Assembly: GCA_016789605.1 (NCBI GenBank)
Contig: JAEUQO010000153.1
Location: forward strand, 1-60,953
Direction of reading: 5' to 3'
Length of the DNA: 60,953 bases
Source of the DNA: Acidobacteriota bacterium
Lineage (GTDB): Bacteria > Acidobacteriota > Blastocatellia > RBC074
Shown one piece after another: positions 8,642 through 18,314 of the stretch. Position 1 is the stretch's first letter, and every line of letters begins with the position of its first letter. The notes below the pieces were generated by a model that was not told the DNA's origin, did no database searches, and saw nothing but the letters and a program-made list of their open reading frames with translations. Both the position numbers and the translations under genes were made by a program.

Positions 8642-8645
8642 GTCT

Positions 8646-9050
8646 TTAGCGGCGCACAGGCGGCACTGGAATGTACATCACAGAGGTAGCGCTTTCCTGG
8701 CGCTGACGCTCAGCCTGTTGGCCACGATATTGCTGATACCAATCCACCAAAGCCGCCACCTGCTTTCGTTCACGATAAGCCGCATAAGCCGTGTGTACGC
8801 GCAAGGCCAAAATAATCGGACAAATCGTTCCCAGCGTCGCCCCAAAAAAAGGCGCTTGCCCGCGCAGCAACAAAACGCCGAGCAATGCGCCAAACGCAGG
8901 GAGCAACAAACTCATGTCGCCCAGAAAACTCAGCCACAGCGAACGAGGCTCAGCAGTCTGTTCGGGGGTAGGAAAAACCAATAACTCATTGAGCGACGAT
9001 ACCGGCGCAAGCTGTCCGGTCGCGCGTCGCAGGGGCACTTTGGGGGTCAT
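8646..9050 (-). CDS. Small membrane protein, unknown function
   Basis: I do not recognise this 134-aa protein. A polar N-terminus (about residues 1-40) is followed by two adjacent hydrophobic helices (about 43-62 and 66-86), then an Arg/Gln-rich helix containing AALVDWYQQYRGQQ and a short C-terminal tail ending in prolines and arginines. A CAGGAG ribosome binding site lies about 9 bases before the ATG. It stands alone between two terminators (8598-8641 and 9308-9351), so it is a single-gene unit. The topology, with both termini likely cytoplasmic, resembles many small uncharacterised envelope proteins. Confidence 0.7.
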   Translation of the reverse strand: MTPKVPLRRATGQLAPVSSLNELLVFPTPEQTAEPRSLWLSFLGDMSLLLPAFGALLGVLLLRGQAPFFGATLGTICPIILALRVHTAYAAYRERKQVAALVDWYQQYRGQQAERQRQESATSVMYIPVPPVRR

Positions 9051-9374
9051 ACGTCAAAACTCCTGGAGTTAAAGATGTATTGAAATGTCAGTGCCGCCGC
9101 ACACGACAACCGTGCGATGCCGGGTGACAGCACTAAAAATTTTGCCGCTGTTGTTGAGGACGTGAATTTGACGCTGTCGCCGTTTTGTTGGATTTGGGCA
9201 ACCAGTTGACCTGTTTGGCGACCGCGTGTGACCGCTAAAAACGGCGGGGATTTTACCGTTTTCGTTACAGGTTGAAAATGAATTTAATGAAAGGCGGAAG
9301 AGAAAACGAAACGCCGTCGCTTGTGCGAAATGCGCAAGCGACGGCGTTTTTGTCATGCAGAACTAGCAGTTGGC
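9051..9374. other. Intergenic region, promoter side of the small membrane protein
   Basis: These 324 bases hold no convincing gene. The right end carries the terminator of the amidohydrolase. The rest should contain the leftward promoter of the 134-aa gene, but I see no clear -35/-10 pair. An open frame spanning most of it in the minus direction has an unlikely composition and no ribosome binding site. Confidence 0.5.
9308..9351 (-). terminator. Hairpin terminator after the amidohydrolase gene
   Basis: A long hairpin with arms at about 9308-9324 and 9333-9350 forms the CGCCGTCGCTTG stem with a short GAAAT-type loop. T-rich sequence follows on either strand. Confidence 0.8.
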
Positions 9375-12300
9375 CTATTTCGGTTCGCGGCCCCACCAAT
9401 ATTGCGGCGGCAATTTTTTCTGCGCAGGCCAGATTTGATCCAGCGACTCGCCTTCATATAGCTCGCCGTTTTTCATCACGTACCGAATGGTGTTGGTATT
9501 GTGAATATCGGTGAGCGGATTTTGGTCGAGCACCACCAAATCGGCCAGCTTGCCGATTTCGAGCGAACCAACATCTTGCTGCAAACCGATGGCTTCCGCG
9601 CCAAAGATCGTCGCGCAGCGCAACGCTTCATGCGGCGTCAATCCACCTGATTGCAACGACCACAATTCCCAATGACAGCCGATGCCCTGCATCTGCCCGT
9701 GTCCGCCCAGACAGACGCGACCGCCTGCGCGCACAATTTTGGCGGCGCCTGCCGCGATGCCTTGATGGCCATACTCTTCAGGCAAAAACCATTGTGGACG
9801 GCGACGCAACATCGTCATCAACAATTCACCGGGCACAAACCGCGCCAGCTTTTTGTTTTTGGCGACATCAGTCGTTTCAAAGAAATAATTCTCTGTCCAC
9901 GGCGCGCCATACGCCACCAACGTCGTCGGTGTGTAATACGTTTTGGTTTGCGCCACAAATTCCGCCATGTCTTTGTACAGCGGCTGGATCGGCAATGAGT
10001 GTTCGTTGCCCGAAAACCCGTCGAGCATCTGCGTCAGGTCCAGTTTCATATCGAGCGCGCCTTCGGTGGTCGGTGTGATCTTGAACTCTTTACACGCCAA
10101 CGCCACCCATTGCCGCACGATGCGATCACCGGTCACATATTCTTTGAGCGTATCGGTTTGATATGCCTCGCGGTAACGCTTGATGAAATTGCGCGCCGCA
10201 TCTTTGTCATCCAATCCGGAGCGATCAAAAACGCCCGGACCAGTGGTAAAGATACGCGGGCCGACGATCTCGCCGGTTTCGACCAGATCGGCATATGCGT
10301 AAATGTCTGTCGTGGCGCTTTGCGGATCACGCGTTGTCGTTACGCCATACGCCAGATTCGCCAGATATTGCCAGACCTGGGTTTGATGCACGTCACGCGG
10401 CGGCCACATGTGCGCGTGGACATCCACCAAACCGGGAATGATCGTTTTGCCGGTGACATCAATGGTGCGCGCTCCTGCCGGAATGGCGACGCGACCTTTG
10501 GCTCCGATGGCGGTAATGCGGTTGTCAGTGATGACGATGTCGCCGCGTTCGATGACTTCGTCGCCTTTCATCGTGACGACCCGCGCACCGCTGAGCACGA
10601 CCGTGCCCGAAGGTTTCACGCGCGGTTGCGAAACCGTGATGTCAACGCTTTCTGATTTGTCGCTGCTCAGTGCTTGCCGATAAAACTTTGCGCCCCACGA
10701 CCAGGTCAGCGTTTTTCCATCAGCAGACCAGGCGATAAAGTCTCCGCCCTCGGCTGACAGTTTTTTGACCGGCACGGTCGCCACTGGCCCGACAACGCTG
10801 ACATTGACGATCTCTTTACCCGCTTTGGGAATGGTGACCAGATAGTGTTTGCTTTGCACATCGCAAAACGCCTGTGTGCCATCAGGAGAAATCTTGATCA
10901 CGCTGGCGCTCACCTGATTGGGCGGCGCACCACTGCCCGTCACACGCAAATGCGTGCGGCGATCCTGTCCATCCAAACGGACAGACGTCAGCCCCTGATT
11001 GCTGGTCAAATACACACGGTTAGGATCGCTGGCAAAATGCGGAAACCGTCCGCCCTGCGCCGATCCGATCAACACCGAATCACCGCCCGCAGCCGGGATG
11101 TAACGCAAATCCAACGACAATCCGCCGCCGACACCTGTGACTTCGCCTTCGGGATGCCCGTGCAAAATCGCTTCGGTTTCTGACAAAAATTCGTGTTCGC
11201 CGCGCAAATCGGCAAACAGTTGATCTTCTACTGCGCCCGCGCTGAAGACGATTTTGCTATTGTCCGGCGCATACACCGGATAGCTGTAATACGCCGCACG
11301 CCGCGTCAATTGCTCTGCCTGGCCACCGTCAGCGGCAATGCGATAAATGTGACCGCCTTCGCGCGTCCAGGTGACAAAGGCCACATAGCGCCCATCAGGC
11401 GACCAACTGGGCATGAATTCGCCCGCTGCCAGATTGGTCAACCGGCGCGGTTGTCCGCTGGGTAAATCCTGCACATAAAGTTTGTTAAATGCTGAAAACA
11501 CCACGCGCCGCCCATCAGGCGACAACGCCGGATAGCGAATCAACCGCGCTTTGACCGTGGCGCTGTCATCTACGCGATAATCGAAACGCAAGCGCGCGGC
11601 ATAATCCACCTCGACTTTGGCGGTGAAAGGAATGGTCGTCGCCTGTCCGGTAGCAAAATCCACGCGTTTGATTTTGCCGTCAATCGGCACGAGCAGCGAT
11701 TTGCCGTCGGGCATAAAGGCATAGCCCGGAAAGGTGTCGCGTGTGGCGCGCGATTCCTGATCGTCGCGCGTGACGTTGTTGATCAGCCAACGCTCTTCGT
11801 GCGTTTCCAGATCGCGCACGCGCAAAGCGGTTTTGGTTTCCCAACGCGTGGCATAGACCAAATGCTTGCCGTCGGGCGACAGCAGCGGACGCATCGCGCT
11901 GCCCTGGGCATTGGTGATGGTCGAAGTTTCGCTGGTGTCACGGTCAAAACGGATGATCTGCCAGATCGGAAAACGCGCGTTGTAATTGAACGCGCCTGTG
12001 CGTTGCGCCCAATAAATGTACCGGCCATCGGGCGACGCCACCGCGCCCATTTTGTTCAGTTGCGGCCCGGCGGGCGGTCCTTGTTGCCCCGGAGCAGGTG
12101 GCGGTGGCGGCGGTGGTCCCACGCTGACGCCTGTCCCGCCGTCTTTGTGAAACATATAAACGTGAAAAGTGCCGATGCCGCGTTCTGATTTCGAAGCCAG
12201 GATGTAATTGCCATCTGGCGTCCACGACGGCGAAACCCACATCAACATGCCGCCTGAGCGCCCTTTGGTAATCGGTTTGGGATCGCTGCCGTCAGCCTGA

Positions 12301-12713
12301 CAAACCCAAAGTTGTTCCGCACCGCTGCGGTCGCTGATAAAGGCGATCTGTTTGCCGTCCGGTGAAAACTTTGGTTGCGATTCAAATCCCAGGTCGCCGC
12401 CAACGATGCGCTTGGCTTCGCCACCGCCGACGGGCAGCGTATAAATGTCGCCAGCCAGGTCAAAGAGAATGGTTTTTCCATCCGGTGACACATCCAGCGA
12501 CATCCACGTGCCTTCGTCCGTGGTGAATGAAATTTTGCCTTCCGGCTTCAGAATCAACTCTTCTTTTTTGGGGTCGGGTTTCTCTTCGGGCTTCTTCTCA
12601 GGCGCTTGTTGCGCGTTCGCCTGAAGCTGCGCCGTGAGCGCGTAGCTCGACCAAGCCAGTACGGCACACAGCAGCAACGTAATCCAACGTTTGGGAGTCA
12701 TTTTTTGTGTCAT
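9375..12713 (-). CDS. Exported beta-propeller (PD40/TolB-like) amidohydrolase
   Basis: A 1112-aa protein. A signal peptide (about residues 1-35) and a Lys/Glu/Pro-rich linker precede a long propeller made of repeated FSPDGK/LSPDGR blocks (about 50-680). The C-terminal 400 residues are a metal-dependent amidohydrolase with the start strand GARVVTMKG, the metal motif DVHAHMW and a C-terminal KLADLVVLDQNP, typical of imidazolonepropionase/dihydroorotase-like enzymes. The propeller contains a loop of seven consecutive prolines near residue 205. The ATG at 12713 follows AGAGGA at a good distance; a second ATG four codons in is possible. The substrate is unknown. Such fusions in this phylum are exported and may process cyclic amides or peptides. 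Confidence 0.9.
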   Translation of the reverse strand: MTQKMTPKRWITLLLCAVLAWSSYALTAQLQANAQQAPEKKPEEKPDPKKEELILKPEGKISFTTDEGTWMSLDVSPDGKTILFDLAGDIYTLPVGGGEAKRIVGGDLGFESQPKFSPDGKQIAFISDRSGAEQLWVCQADGSDPKPITKGRSGGMLMWVSPSWTPDGNYILASKSERGIGTFHVYMFHKDGGTGVSVGPPPPPPPAPGQQGPPAGPQLNKMGAVASPDGRYIYWAQRTGAFNYNARFPIWQIIRFDRDTSETSTITNAQGSAMRPLLSPDGKHLVYATRWETKTALRVRDLETHEERWLINNVTRDDQESRATRDTFPGYAFMPDGKSLLVPIDGKIKRVDFATGQATTIPFTAKVEVDYAARLRFDYRVDDSATVKARLIRYPALSPDGRRVVFSAFNKLYVQDLPSGQPRRLTNLAAGEFMPSWSPDGRYVAFVTWTREGGHIYRIAADGGQAEQLTRRAAYYSYPVYAPDNSKIVFSAGAVEDQLFADLRGEHEFLSETEAILHGHPEGEVTGVGGGLSLDLRYIPAAGGDSVLIGSAQGGRFPHFASDPNRVYLTSNQGLTSVRLDGQDRRTHLRVTGSGAPPNQVSASVIKISPDGTQAFCDVQSKHYLVTIPKAGKEIVNVSVVGPVATVPVKKLSAEGGDFIAWSADGKTLTWSWGAKFYRQALSSDKSESVDITVSQPRVKPSGTVVLSGARVVTMKGDEVIERGDIVITDNRITAIGAKGRVAIPAGARTIDVTGKTIIPGLVDVHAHMWPPRDVHQTQVWQYLANLAYGVTTTRDPQSATTDIYAYADLVETGEIVGPRIFTTGPGVFDRSGLDDKDAARNFIKRYREAYQTDTLKEYVTGDRIVRQWVALACKEFKITPTTEGALDMKLDLTQMLDGFSGNEHSLPIQPLYKDMAEFVAQTKTYYTPTTLVAYGAPWTENYFFETTDVAKNKKLARFVPGELLMTMLRRRPQWFLPEEYGHQGIAAGAAKIVRAGGRVCLGGHGQMQGIGCHWELWSLQSGGLTPHEALRCATIFGAEAIGLQQDVGSLEIGKLADLVVLDQNPLTDIHNTNTIRYVMKNGELYEGESLDQIWPAQKKLPPQYWWGREPK

Positions 12714-13035
12714 ACCGAGTCCTCTGACAACCTCCTCCGGCTAGAGCCAGGGTGAAATTAAGTTTCGTGATAAGAGAATAAGGTGTGGAGTCCTGACGGG
12801 ATCATAGCGGCTGGCAGGCTCTATCACCAAAACGTTTTACTTTATTTTTACAACGTGTTGAAGACTCTTCCGGCTCGCGAGCCTCACAATTCCATAGCCT
12901 GACTGAATCAGAACACGCGACATTGGTACATGACAAAGTCAGGACGCCAAGATTCATCGAAATGTTTAAGCGTCGCGTGTTCTGATGACGGCTGTTACGA
13001 TTTTGGCTCTGACAAACCTTTGGAGGAACATCACT
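12714..13035. other. Divergent intergenic region with a 15-base inverted repeat
   Basis: This 322-base region lies between the amidohydrolase (leftward) and the small exported protein (rightward) and has no gene. It contains perfect 15-base inverted arms at 12907-12921 and 12972-12986, and between them a smaller palindrome TGACAAAGTCA at 12931-12941. It must hold promoters for both genes. Confidence 0.6.
12907..12986. repeat. Perfect 15-base inverted repeat with 50-base spacer
   Basis: The arm ATCAGAACACGCGAC at 12907-12921 is matched exactly by its reverse complement at 12972-12986. The right arm ends 50 bases before the start codon at 13036, a position suited to a regulator pair or a folded leader. 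Confidence 0.7.
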
Positions 13036-13620
13036 ATGCAAACGCGGCGTCCGTCCTGGCGATACAAAGCAATTTTGTTGTTTACGTTCAGCGTGTGCCT
13101 GTGGCTGCCCGTCACAGCCCAAACACAACAATCCAACACAGCGGCCACGCCTGCGCCTAAAGGCCCGCCGTGCAGCAGCAGCCCTGAATACCGCCAATTT
13201 GATTTCTGGGTTGGCGAATGGGACGTGCTGGTCAACGGCACCACCCAACAGGCAGGCACCAACGACGTGCAGTTAATTCTGGGAAAATGCGTCCTGCTGG
13301 AAAATTGGACGGGCGCGCGCGGCGGCACAGGCAAAAGCTTTAACATCTACAACGCTGCCAGAGGTCAATGGCAACAAACCTGGGTAGACAACGGCGGCAA
13401 TGTGCTTGAACTGTATGGCTCCTTCAAAGACGGCGCAATGCGGCTCGAAGGTGAAAAGCCCGGCCCGAACGGCAGCAAGATCATTAACAGAATCAGTTTC
13501 TTTCCCATGGAAGGCGGACGCGTGCGCCAACTGTGGGAATCTTCGACCGACAACGGAAAAACCTGGACGGTCGCCTTCGACGGATTGTACGTGCGCAAAA
13601 AAACCGCCGAGGCAAAATAG
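13036..13620 (+). CDS. Small exported protein, DUF1579/lipocalin-like
   Basis: A 194-aa protein with a signal peptide (about residues 1-32). The mature part begins with a Cys and the pattern SPEYRQFDFWVGEWDV, typical of small secreted beta-barrel proteins annotated as DUF1579-like. An alternating beta pattern with GSFKDGAMRLEGE and WTVAFDGLYVRK follows. These probably form a single beta-barrel that binds a small ligand; no enzyme residues are recognised. The ATG at 13036 follows TGGAGG at the right distance; a longer in-frame start at 12985 would overlap the inverted repeat and is unlikely. The gene stands alone. Confidence 0.75.
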   Translation: MQTRRPSWRYKAILLFTFSVCLWLPVTAQTQQSNTAATPAPKGPPCSSSPEYRQFDFWVGEWDVLVNGTTQQAGTNDVQLILGKCVLLENWTGARGGTGKSFNIYNAARGQWQQTWVDNGGNVLELYGSFKDGAMRLEGEKPGPNGSKIINRISFFPMEGGRVRQLWESSTDNGKTWTVAFDGLYVRKKTAEAK

Positions 13621-13799
13621 CCCGCCGCCTGTGCGGGGTTTCAGCTGGAACTCCGCACAATTCCCGCCAGTAACCCAAGCCACACCGCGCAGTCTCAGTC
13701 ACAGGCTTTCTGCTATAGCCAACCCGTAACGCGCCCGCTACAATTCCCGCTCGCAAACAATTTCCATCTTCAATTCTCGTCTCCGCGAAAGAAAGACCT

Positions 13800-14768
13800 A
13801 TGAAAGCAATCGTCGTCGAAACCTGTGGCGGGCCTGAAGCGCTCGTTTACCGTGAAACCGAAACGCCTGTGCCCAAGGCTGGCGAAGCCGTCGTCAAGCT
13901 GGAAGCTGTCGGCTTGAATTACATTGACGTGTATCACCGCACGGGACTGTATCCGTTGCCGCGCCCGTTTATTCCCGGAATGGAAGCAGCAGGCGTGGTG
14001 TCAGCCGTTGCGCCTGACGTCACCGAAGTCGCCGTGGGTGACCGCGTTGCTTATGCAATGACGCCTGGCGCCTATGCCGAATTTGCCGCCGTGCCCGCGT
14101 GGAAGCTGGTCAAAGTGCCCGACGGCGTCAGCGCCAGTCAGGCGGCAGCCGTGATGTTGCAAGGCATGACGGCGCATTATCTGGTGACTTCAACCTATGC
14201 GCTCAAAGCCGGTGAAACAGCGCTGATTCACGCCGCTGCGGGCGGCGTCGGTTTGCTGCTAACGCAACTGGTCAAACGCATCGGCGCACGCGCGATCGGC
14301 ACAGTTTCGACTGCCGCCAAAGCCGAGCTGGCGCGTCAGGCTGGCGCAGACGAAGTCATTCTCTATACCGAACAGGACTTTGAAGCCGAAACACGCCGGT
14401 TGACTGACGGACGCGGCGTGCAAGTCGCCTATGATTCGGTCGGCAGGGATACGTTTTTGAAAAGTCTGAACTGCCTGGCTCCGCGCGGGATGCTGGCACT
14501 GTTTGGCCAATCGAGCGGCCCGGTGGCCGCTTTCGATCCGGCGTTGCTCGCGCAAAAAGGTTCGCTGTTTATGACACGGCCGAGCCTGGCGCATTACGCC
14601 GCGACACGCGCAGAGCTGGCCTGGCGCGCGGGCGAACTGTTTGCCTGGATCAAAGCCGGTGAATTGAATTTGCGCATCGAACAGAGCTTTCCGCTGGCTG
14701 AAGCCGCCGAAGCACATCGCCAGCTCGAAGGCCGCAAAACCACCGGCAAAGTTTTGTTACTGCCCTAA
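13800..14768 (+). CDS. NAD(P)H:quinone oxidoreductase, zinc-independent MDR family
   Basis: A 322-aa protein of standard QOR length. An N-terminal GroES-like domain (about residues 1-115) includes [14 protein letters not shown] and PGMEAAG. The Rossmann domain follows with [13 protein letters not shown] as the NADPH-binding glycine motif (about 142-154). The catalytic and structural Zn ligands of true alcohol dehydrogenases are absent. It reduces quinones by single or paired electron transfer in the cytoplasm. It appears as a single transcription unit with a clear terminator at 14791-14829. Confidence 0.92.
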   Translation: MKAIVVETCGGPEALVYRETETPVPKAGEAVVKLEAVGLNYIDVYHRTGLYPLPRPFIPGMEAAGVVSAVAPDVTEVAVGDRVAYAMTPGAYAEFAAVPAWKLVKVPDGVSASQAAAVMLQGMTAHYLVTSTYALKAGETALIHAAAGGVGLLLTQLVKRIGARAIGTVSTAAKAELARQAGADEVILYTEQDFEAETRRLTDGRGVQVAYDSVGRDTFLKSLNCLAPRGMLALFGQSSGPVAAFDPALLAQKGSLFMTRPSLAHYAATRAELAWRAGELFAWIKAGELNLRIEQSFPLAEAAEAHRQLEGRKTTGKVLLLP

Positions 14769-14790
14769 TCGCCACTCAATCACCTCACCC

Positions 14791-14829
14791 AGCCTCGCGT
14801 GTCGCAATCCACGCGAGGCTTTGTTCTTT
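14791..14829 (+). terminator. Hairpin terminator after the quinone oxidoreductase
   Basis: Perfect 11-base arms at 14791-14801 and 14810-14820 are followed by TTGTTCTTT. Confidence 0.8.
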
Positions 14830-14922
14830 ACGCGGTCTTAATCCCTCACTGTGAGACCCGTTACAGACGGCAATTCCGATTTGCCGTAAAGAGTGCCGTT
14901 CGTCGCTGACAAAGGAGACATC

Positions 14923-15627
14923 GTGCCCAACATCCTGAATCGCAAACGCATGCTGCTCGGCTTGCTTGCGCTGGCAATTATTGCCGCTGCAGTTTTTTTG
15001 TCGCGCCAGTTGCCGCTGCAATCGTGGTTGCACCAGATCGAAGCGCTGGGCTGGCCGGGCCATCTGGTTTTCATCTTGTTGTATGTGGTGCTGACGGTCT
15101 TGCTGATTCCCGGCAGCGTGCTGACGCTGGGCGCGGGCACGATTTACGGATTGTGGAAAGGCGCTGCCACGGTGCTCATCGGCGCAAATCTGGCGGCGTT
15201 ATGTTCGTTCTTGCTGGCGCGCACGTTATTGCGACAACGCGTCGGCGTTTGGGCGGCGGGCAATCCCAAATTTGCCGCGCTGGATCGCGCCATTGGCCGC
15301 AACGGATTCAAAATGGTGCTGCTGTCTCGCCTGAGTCCGATCTTTCCCTTTACCCTGCTCAATTACTTTTTGGGGCTGACGACCGTGCGCACCGGCGCAT
15401 ATGTGCTGGCCAATCTGTTGGGCATGCTTCCTGGCACCTTTATGTATGTGTACCTGGGAACTGCGGCACGCGATGCGCTGGGCGGCAGCGCATTGAGCGG
15501 TTGGCAACAAGCATTACGTTACGGCGGATTACTGGCCACGATCGCCATCGTCGTATTGATTACGCGCATTGCACGCAAAGCCATGGCCGAAGCAGAGCTT
15601 CAATCAAATGCGCCGGAGGAACAATGA
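14923..15627 (+). CDS. TVP38/TMEM64 (SNARE-associated/DedA-type) membrane protein
   Basis: A 234-aa protein from a GTG at 14923 directly after AAAGGAG. An N-terminal helix (about residues 10-25) is followed by the VTT domain. Family marks are the helix with LLIPGSVLTLGAGTIYG, the segment RLSPIFPFTLLNYFLGLT that holds conserved Arg, Pro and Asn residues, and the C-terminal PGTFMYVYLG. Related DedA/TVP38 proteins act as lipid scramblases or transporters. Its last four bases overlap the start of the MerA-like gene (ATGA at 15624-15627), so the two proteins are made in step. The pairing of TVP38 with this flavoprotein family recurs in other bacteria, where they can even be fused. Confidence 0.9.
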   Translation: MPNILNRKRMLLGLLALAIIAAAVFLSRQLPLQSWLHQIEALGWPGHLVFILLYVVLTVLLIPGSVLTLGAGTIYGLWKGAATVLIGANLAALCSFLLARTLLRQRVGVWAAGNPKFAALDRAIGRNGFKMVLLSRLSPIFPFTLLNYFLGLTTVRTGAYVLANLLGMLPGTFMYVYLGTAARDALGGSALSGWQQALRYGGLLATIAIVVLITRIARKAMAEAELQSNAPEEQ

Positions 15628-17177
15628 CACCCGCTGCTGGCAAACCATCCCCTGACGCTGTTGCGCGCATGTTGTTGCTCGCTGATCCGCACGATCAGCA
15701 ATTGCTGACCAATTGCCATCCGCCAACGCACGTCAACCCCACACCGCAGGGCAAATACAATCTGGTGGCAATCGGCGCAGGCGCAGCCGGATTGGTCAGC
15801 GCCGGAGGCACAGGCAGTTTGGGCGGCAAGGCGGCGCTGATCGAACGCGGGTTGCTGGGCGGTGATTGTTTGAACGTCGGCTGTGTCCCCTCAAAAGCCG
15901 TCATCCGCGCCGCGCGCGCTGTCTATGATGCGCGCCGGTCGGCGAGCTTCGGCGTTCAATTGCCTGACAACCTGCCAATTGACTTTGCCGTCGCCATGGA
16001 ACGAATGCGCCGGTTGCGCGCGCACATCAGCCCTAACGATTCGGTCAAACGCTTTCGCGAAGAATTTGGCGTGGATGTCTTTCTGGGCGAAGCGAAATTT
16101 GTCAGTCCGTCAGAAATCGAAGTCGCGGGTCAACGGCTGACTTTTGACCGGGCCGTCATTGCCACTGGCGGACGCCCGGCAGAACTCTCCCTGCCCGGTT
16201 TACACGAAGCCAATGCCTTCAATAACGAAACCATCTTTACCCTGACCGAATTGCCGCGCCGTCTGGCGGTAATCGGCGGCGGCCCCATCGGCTGTGAATT
16301 GGCGCAAGCGTTTGCGCGGTTTGGCAGTCAGGTGACAGTGTTGACCGACGGCGCGCGGTTGTTGCCGCGCGAAGACGACGAAGCCGCAGCCCTCATCGCG
16401 TGGCAATTCCAGCGCGAAAAAATTTCCGTATTGACCCAGGTCAGATTGCAACGGGTCACGCAACGCAACGCTGATCAAGTCATCGCCTATGAACACAACG
16501 GGCAGGAAAAAGAATTGCTGGCGGATGTCATTCTCGTCGCAGCGGGCCGCGTTCCCAACATCGAAGACCTGGGCTTGGACGCCGCTGGCATCAGCTATAC
16601 CCGTGACGGAGTTTTGGTGGACGACTTTTTGCGTACTACCAACGCGCGCGTGTATGCCGCCGGAGATGTCTGTTCGCAATACAAATTCACGCACGCGGCT
16701 GATGCAATGGCGCGTATGGTTTTGCGCAATGCGCTGTTTTTCGGACGGGAAAAAGTCGGCAATCTGGTCATGCCTTGGGTGACGTATACCGATCCGGAAG
16801 TCGCCCACGTCGGTTTTTACGAAGAAAGTGCGCGCGCCGCCGAATATGACGTAGCGACACTGACAGAACACTTTGCCGACGTGGACCGCGCCATTTTAGA
16901 TGGCGAAGAGGAAGGATTTGCCCGTGTGCACTATGACCGTCGTACGGGGCGCATTCTGGGCGGCACAATCGTTGCACGGCATGCCGGCGAGATGATCAGC
17001 GAATTAACGCTGGCCATCACGCAAGGACTGAAACTCGCCGCACTGTCGGCCACGATTCATCCGTATCCGACGCAGGCCGAAGTGCTGCGCAAACTCGGCG
17101 ATGCTTATAACCGCCAGCGGTTGACGCCGACGGTGCGCAAATTGTTTCAGCGTTGGCTGGCCTGGCGTAGAACCTAG
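15624..17177 (+). CDS. MerA-like FAD/pyridine-nucleotide disulfide oxidoreductase
   Basis: A 517-aa flavoprotein. The first 45 residues are an extra soluble segment. The FAD-binding GAGAAG is at 51-56, the redox pair Cys82-x4-Cys87 lies in GDCLNVGCVPSK, and a second Rossmann motif IGGGPIGCE binds NAD(P)H. The dimer-interface motif HPYPTQAE near the C-terminus supplies the catalytic His. Mercuric reductases need a C-terminal Cys pair and often an N-terminal heavy-metal domain. Both are missing here (the end reads FQRWLAWRRT), so true Hg reduction is unlikely. It probably reduces a disulfide or another thiol-linked substrate. It overlaps the TVP38 gene by 4 bases. Confidence 0.9.
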   Translation: MTPAAGKPSPDAVARMLLLADPHDQQLLTNCHPPTHVNPTPQGKYNLVAIGAGAAGLVSAGGTGSLGGKAALIERGLLGGDCLNVGCVPSKAVIRAARAVYDARRSASFGVQLPDNLPIDFAVAMERMRRLRAHISPNDSVKRFREEFGVDVFLGEAKFVSPSEIEVAGQRLTFDRAVIATGGRPAELSLPGLHEANAFNNETIFTLTELPRRLAVIGGGPIGCELAQAFARFGSQVTVLTDGARLLPREDDEAAALIAWQFQREKISVLTQVRLQRVTQRNADQVIAYEHNGQEKELLADVILVAAGRVPNIEDLGLDAAGISYTRDGVLVDDFLRTTNARVYAAGDVCSQYKFTHAADAMARMVLRNALFFGREKVGNLVMPWVTYTDPEVAHVGFYEESARAAEYDVATLTEHFADVDRAILDGEEEGFARVHYDRRTGRILGGTIVARHAGEMISELTLAITQGLKLAALSATIHPYPTQAEVLRKLGDAYNRQRLTPTVRKLFQRWLAWRRT

Positions 17178-17246
17178 CCAGACGGAATTTTCTCGCTGGT
17201 GATGCGGATATGACCAACGTCAAAATACTTTATGGAGGTCATGCCC

Positions 17247-18299
17247 ATGCTGATCGGCGCTTATTCGAAAGAGGCAGTCATGATGTCAAACTTGGCCAGT
17301 TCCGTTTTGCCGACGCGCACGCAGCCGCTTGTTGCCGACGCCTTGACGACCAATTCATTTGCGGACGACGTGCGCGCAGGGCTGACCGCGCACCCCAAAA
17401 CGCTTTTGCCCAAATACTTTTACGATGCGTTGGGCTCGCAATTGTTCGAAGCGATTTGCCTGTTACCCGAATACTATCTGACACGCGCCGAAACCGAGAT
17501 TTTTGAGACCTCTGCCGCCGAGATTGTGGCGCAATTGCCTGAACCAATCACGCTGGTGGAACTGGGCAGCGGCAGTTCGCGCAAAACGCGGCTGTTGCTG
17601 GCGGCGGCGTTGGCGCGCCAGGGCTCATTGCATTACCAACCGATAGACATTTCAGAAACCATCCTGGCGCAAAGCGCCGCCAAGTTGCTGGGCGATTATC
17701 CGCAATTGCAAATCACACCGCTCGCCGCAGATTACACGCGCGGGTTGGGCGCGCTGACGCGGCGCGCTGGCGAACGCATTTTGGTGTTGTTTCTCGGCTC
17801 TAACATCGGCAATTACACGCCAGCGGAAGCGCGTGATCTGTTGCGGCAAATTCGCCGGGCCATTCAACCGGGCGACGGATTGCTGCTCGGCGCAGATTTG
17901 AAAAAGAGCGCCGCCCTACTGGAACCGGCGTATGACGATGCGCTCGGCGTGACGGCGGCATTCAATCGAAATTTGTTGGTGCGCATCAACCGCGAATTAG
18001 CTGCTGACTTTGATTTGTCACAGTTTACGCACCGCGCCTTTTTTAACGACGCCTTGAGCCGTATCGAAATCCATCTGGTCAGCCAGCGGGCGCAAACCGT
18101 GACCTTGCGCGCGCTGAATTTGACCGTGGAATTTCAGGCGGGCGAAACCATCCACACCGAAAACTCGCACAAATACGATTTGGCGCAATTGGCCACGCTG
18201 GCTGAGGAAACAGGCTTTGCAGTGGCGCGCACCTGGTTTGATGGCGAACGGCGATTCAGTTGCAGCTTCTGGCAAGCCATAAGCGAAACCGGACGGTGA
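17247..18299 (+). CDS. egtD: L-histidine N-alpha-methyltransferase (hercynine-forming)
   Basis: About 350 aa, full length for EgtD, which adds three methyl groups to histidine from S-adenosylmethionine to give hercynine, the first step to ergothioneine. Visible marks are [15 protein letters not shown] with the histidine-binding Tyr, the SAM loop [19 protein letters not shown], and the C-terminal HTENSHKY that supplies the Glu and Ser that hold the imidazole. The start is uncertain: the ATG at 17247 follows GGAGGT at 17234-17239, but ATGs at 17280 and 17283 follow GAAAGAGG and may be used. No EgtB or EgtC is seen in the window. It lies 69 bases after the MerA-like gene and may be in its operon. 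Confidence 0.9.
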   Translation: MLIGAYSKEAVMMSNLASSVLPTRTQPLVADALTTNSFADDVRAGLTAHPKTLLPKYFYDALGSQLFEAICLLPEYYLTRAETEIFETSAAEIVAQLPEPITLVELGSGSSRKTRLLLAAALARQGSLHYQPIDISETILAQSAAKLLGDYPQLQITPLAADYTRGLGALTRRAGERILVLFLGSNIGNYTPAEARDLLRQIRRAIQPGDGLLLGADLKKSAALLEPAYDDALGVTAAFNRNLLVRINRELAADFDLSQFTHRAFFNDALSRIEIHLVSQRAQTVTLRALNLTVEFQAGETIHTENSHKYDLAQLATLAEETGFAVARTWFDGERRFSCSFWQAISETGR

Positions 18300-18314
18300 C
18301 AGACTCGTTGCCGC

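Noticed and set aside
9069..9356. 95-codon minus-strand frame in the 9.1-9.4 kb gap
   Set aside because: It starts inside the terminator hairpin and has no ribosome site or recognisable sequence.
15024..15623. Long N-terminal extension of the MerA-like frame
   Set aside because: It runs in another frame through the TVP38 gene; the ATG at 15624 has a good ribosome site and family-like sequence follows.
15624..17177. True mercuric reductase
   Set aside because: The C-terminal Cys pair and the N-terminal metal-binding domain are missing, and no mer operon genes are near.
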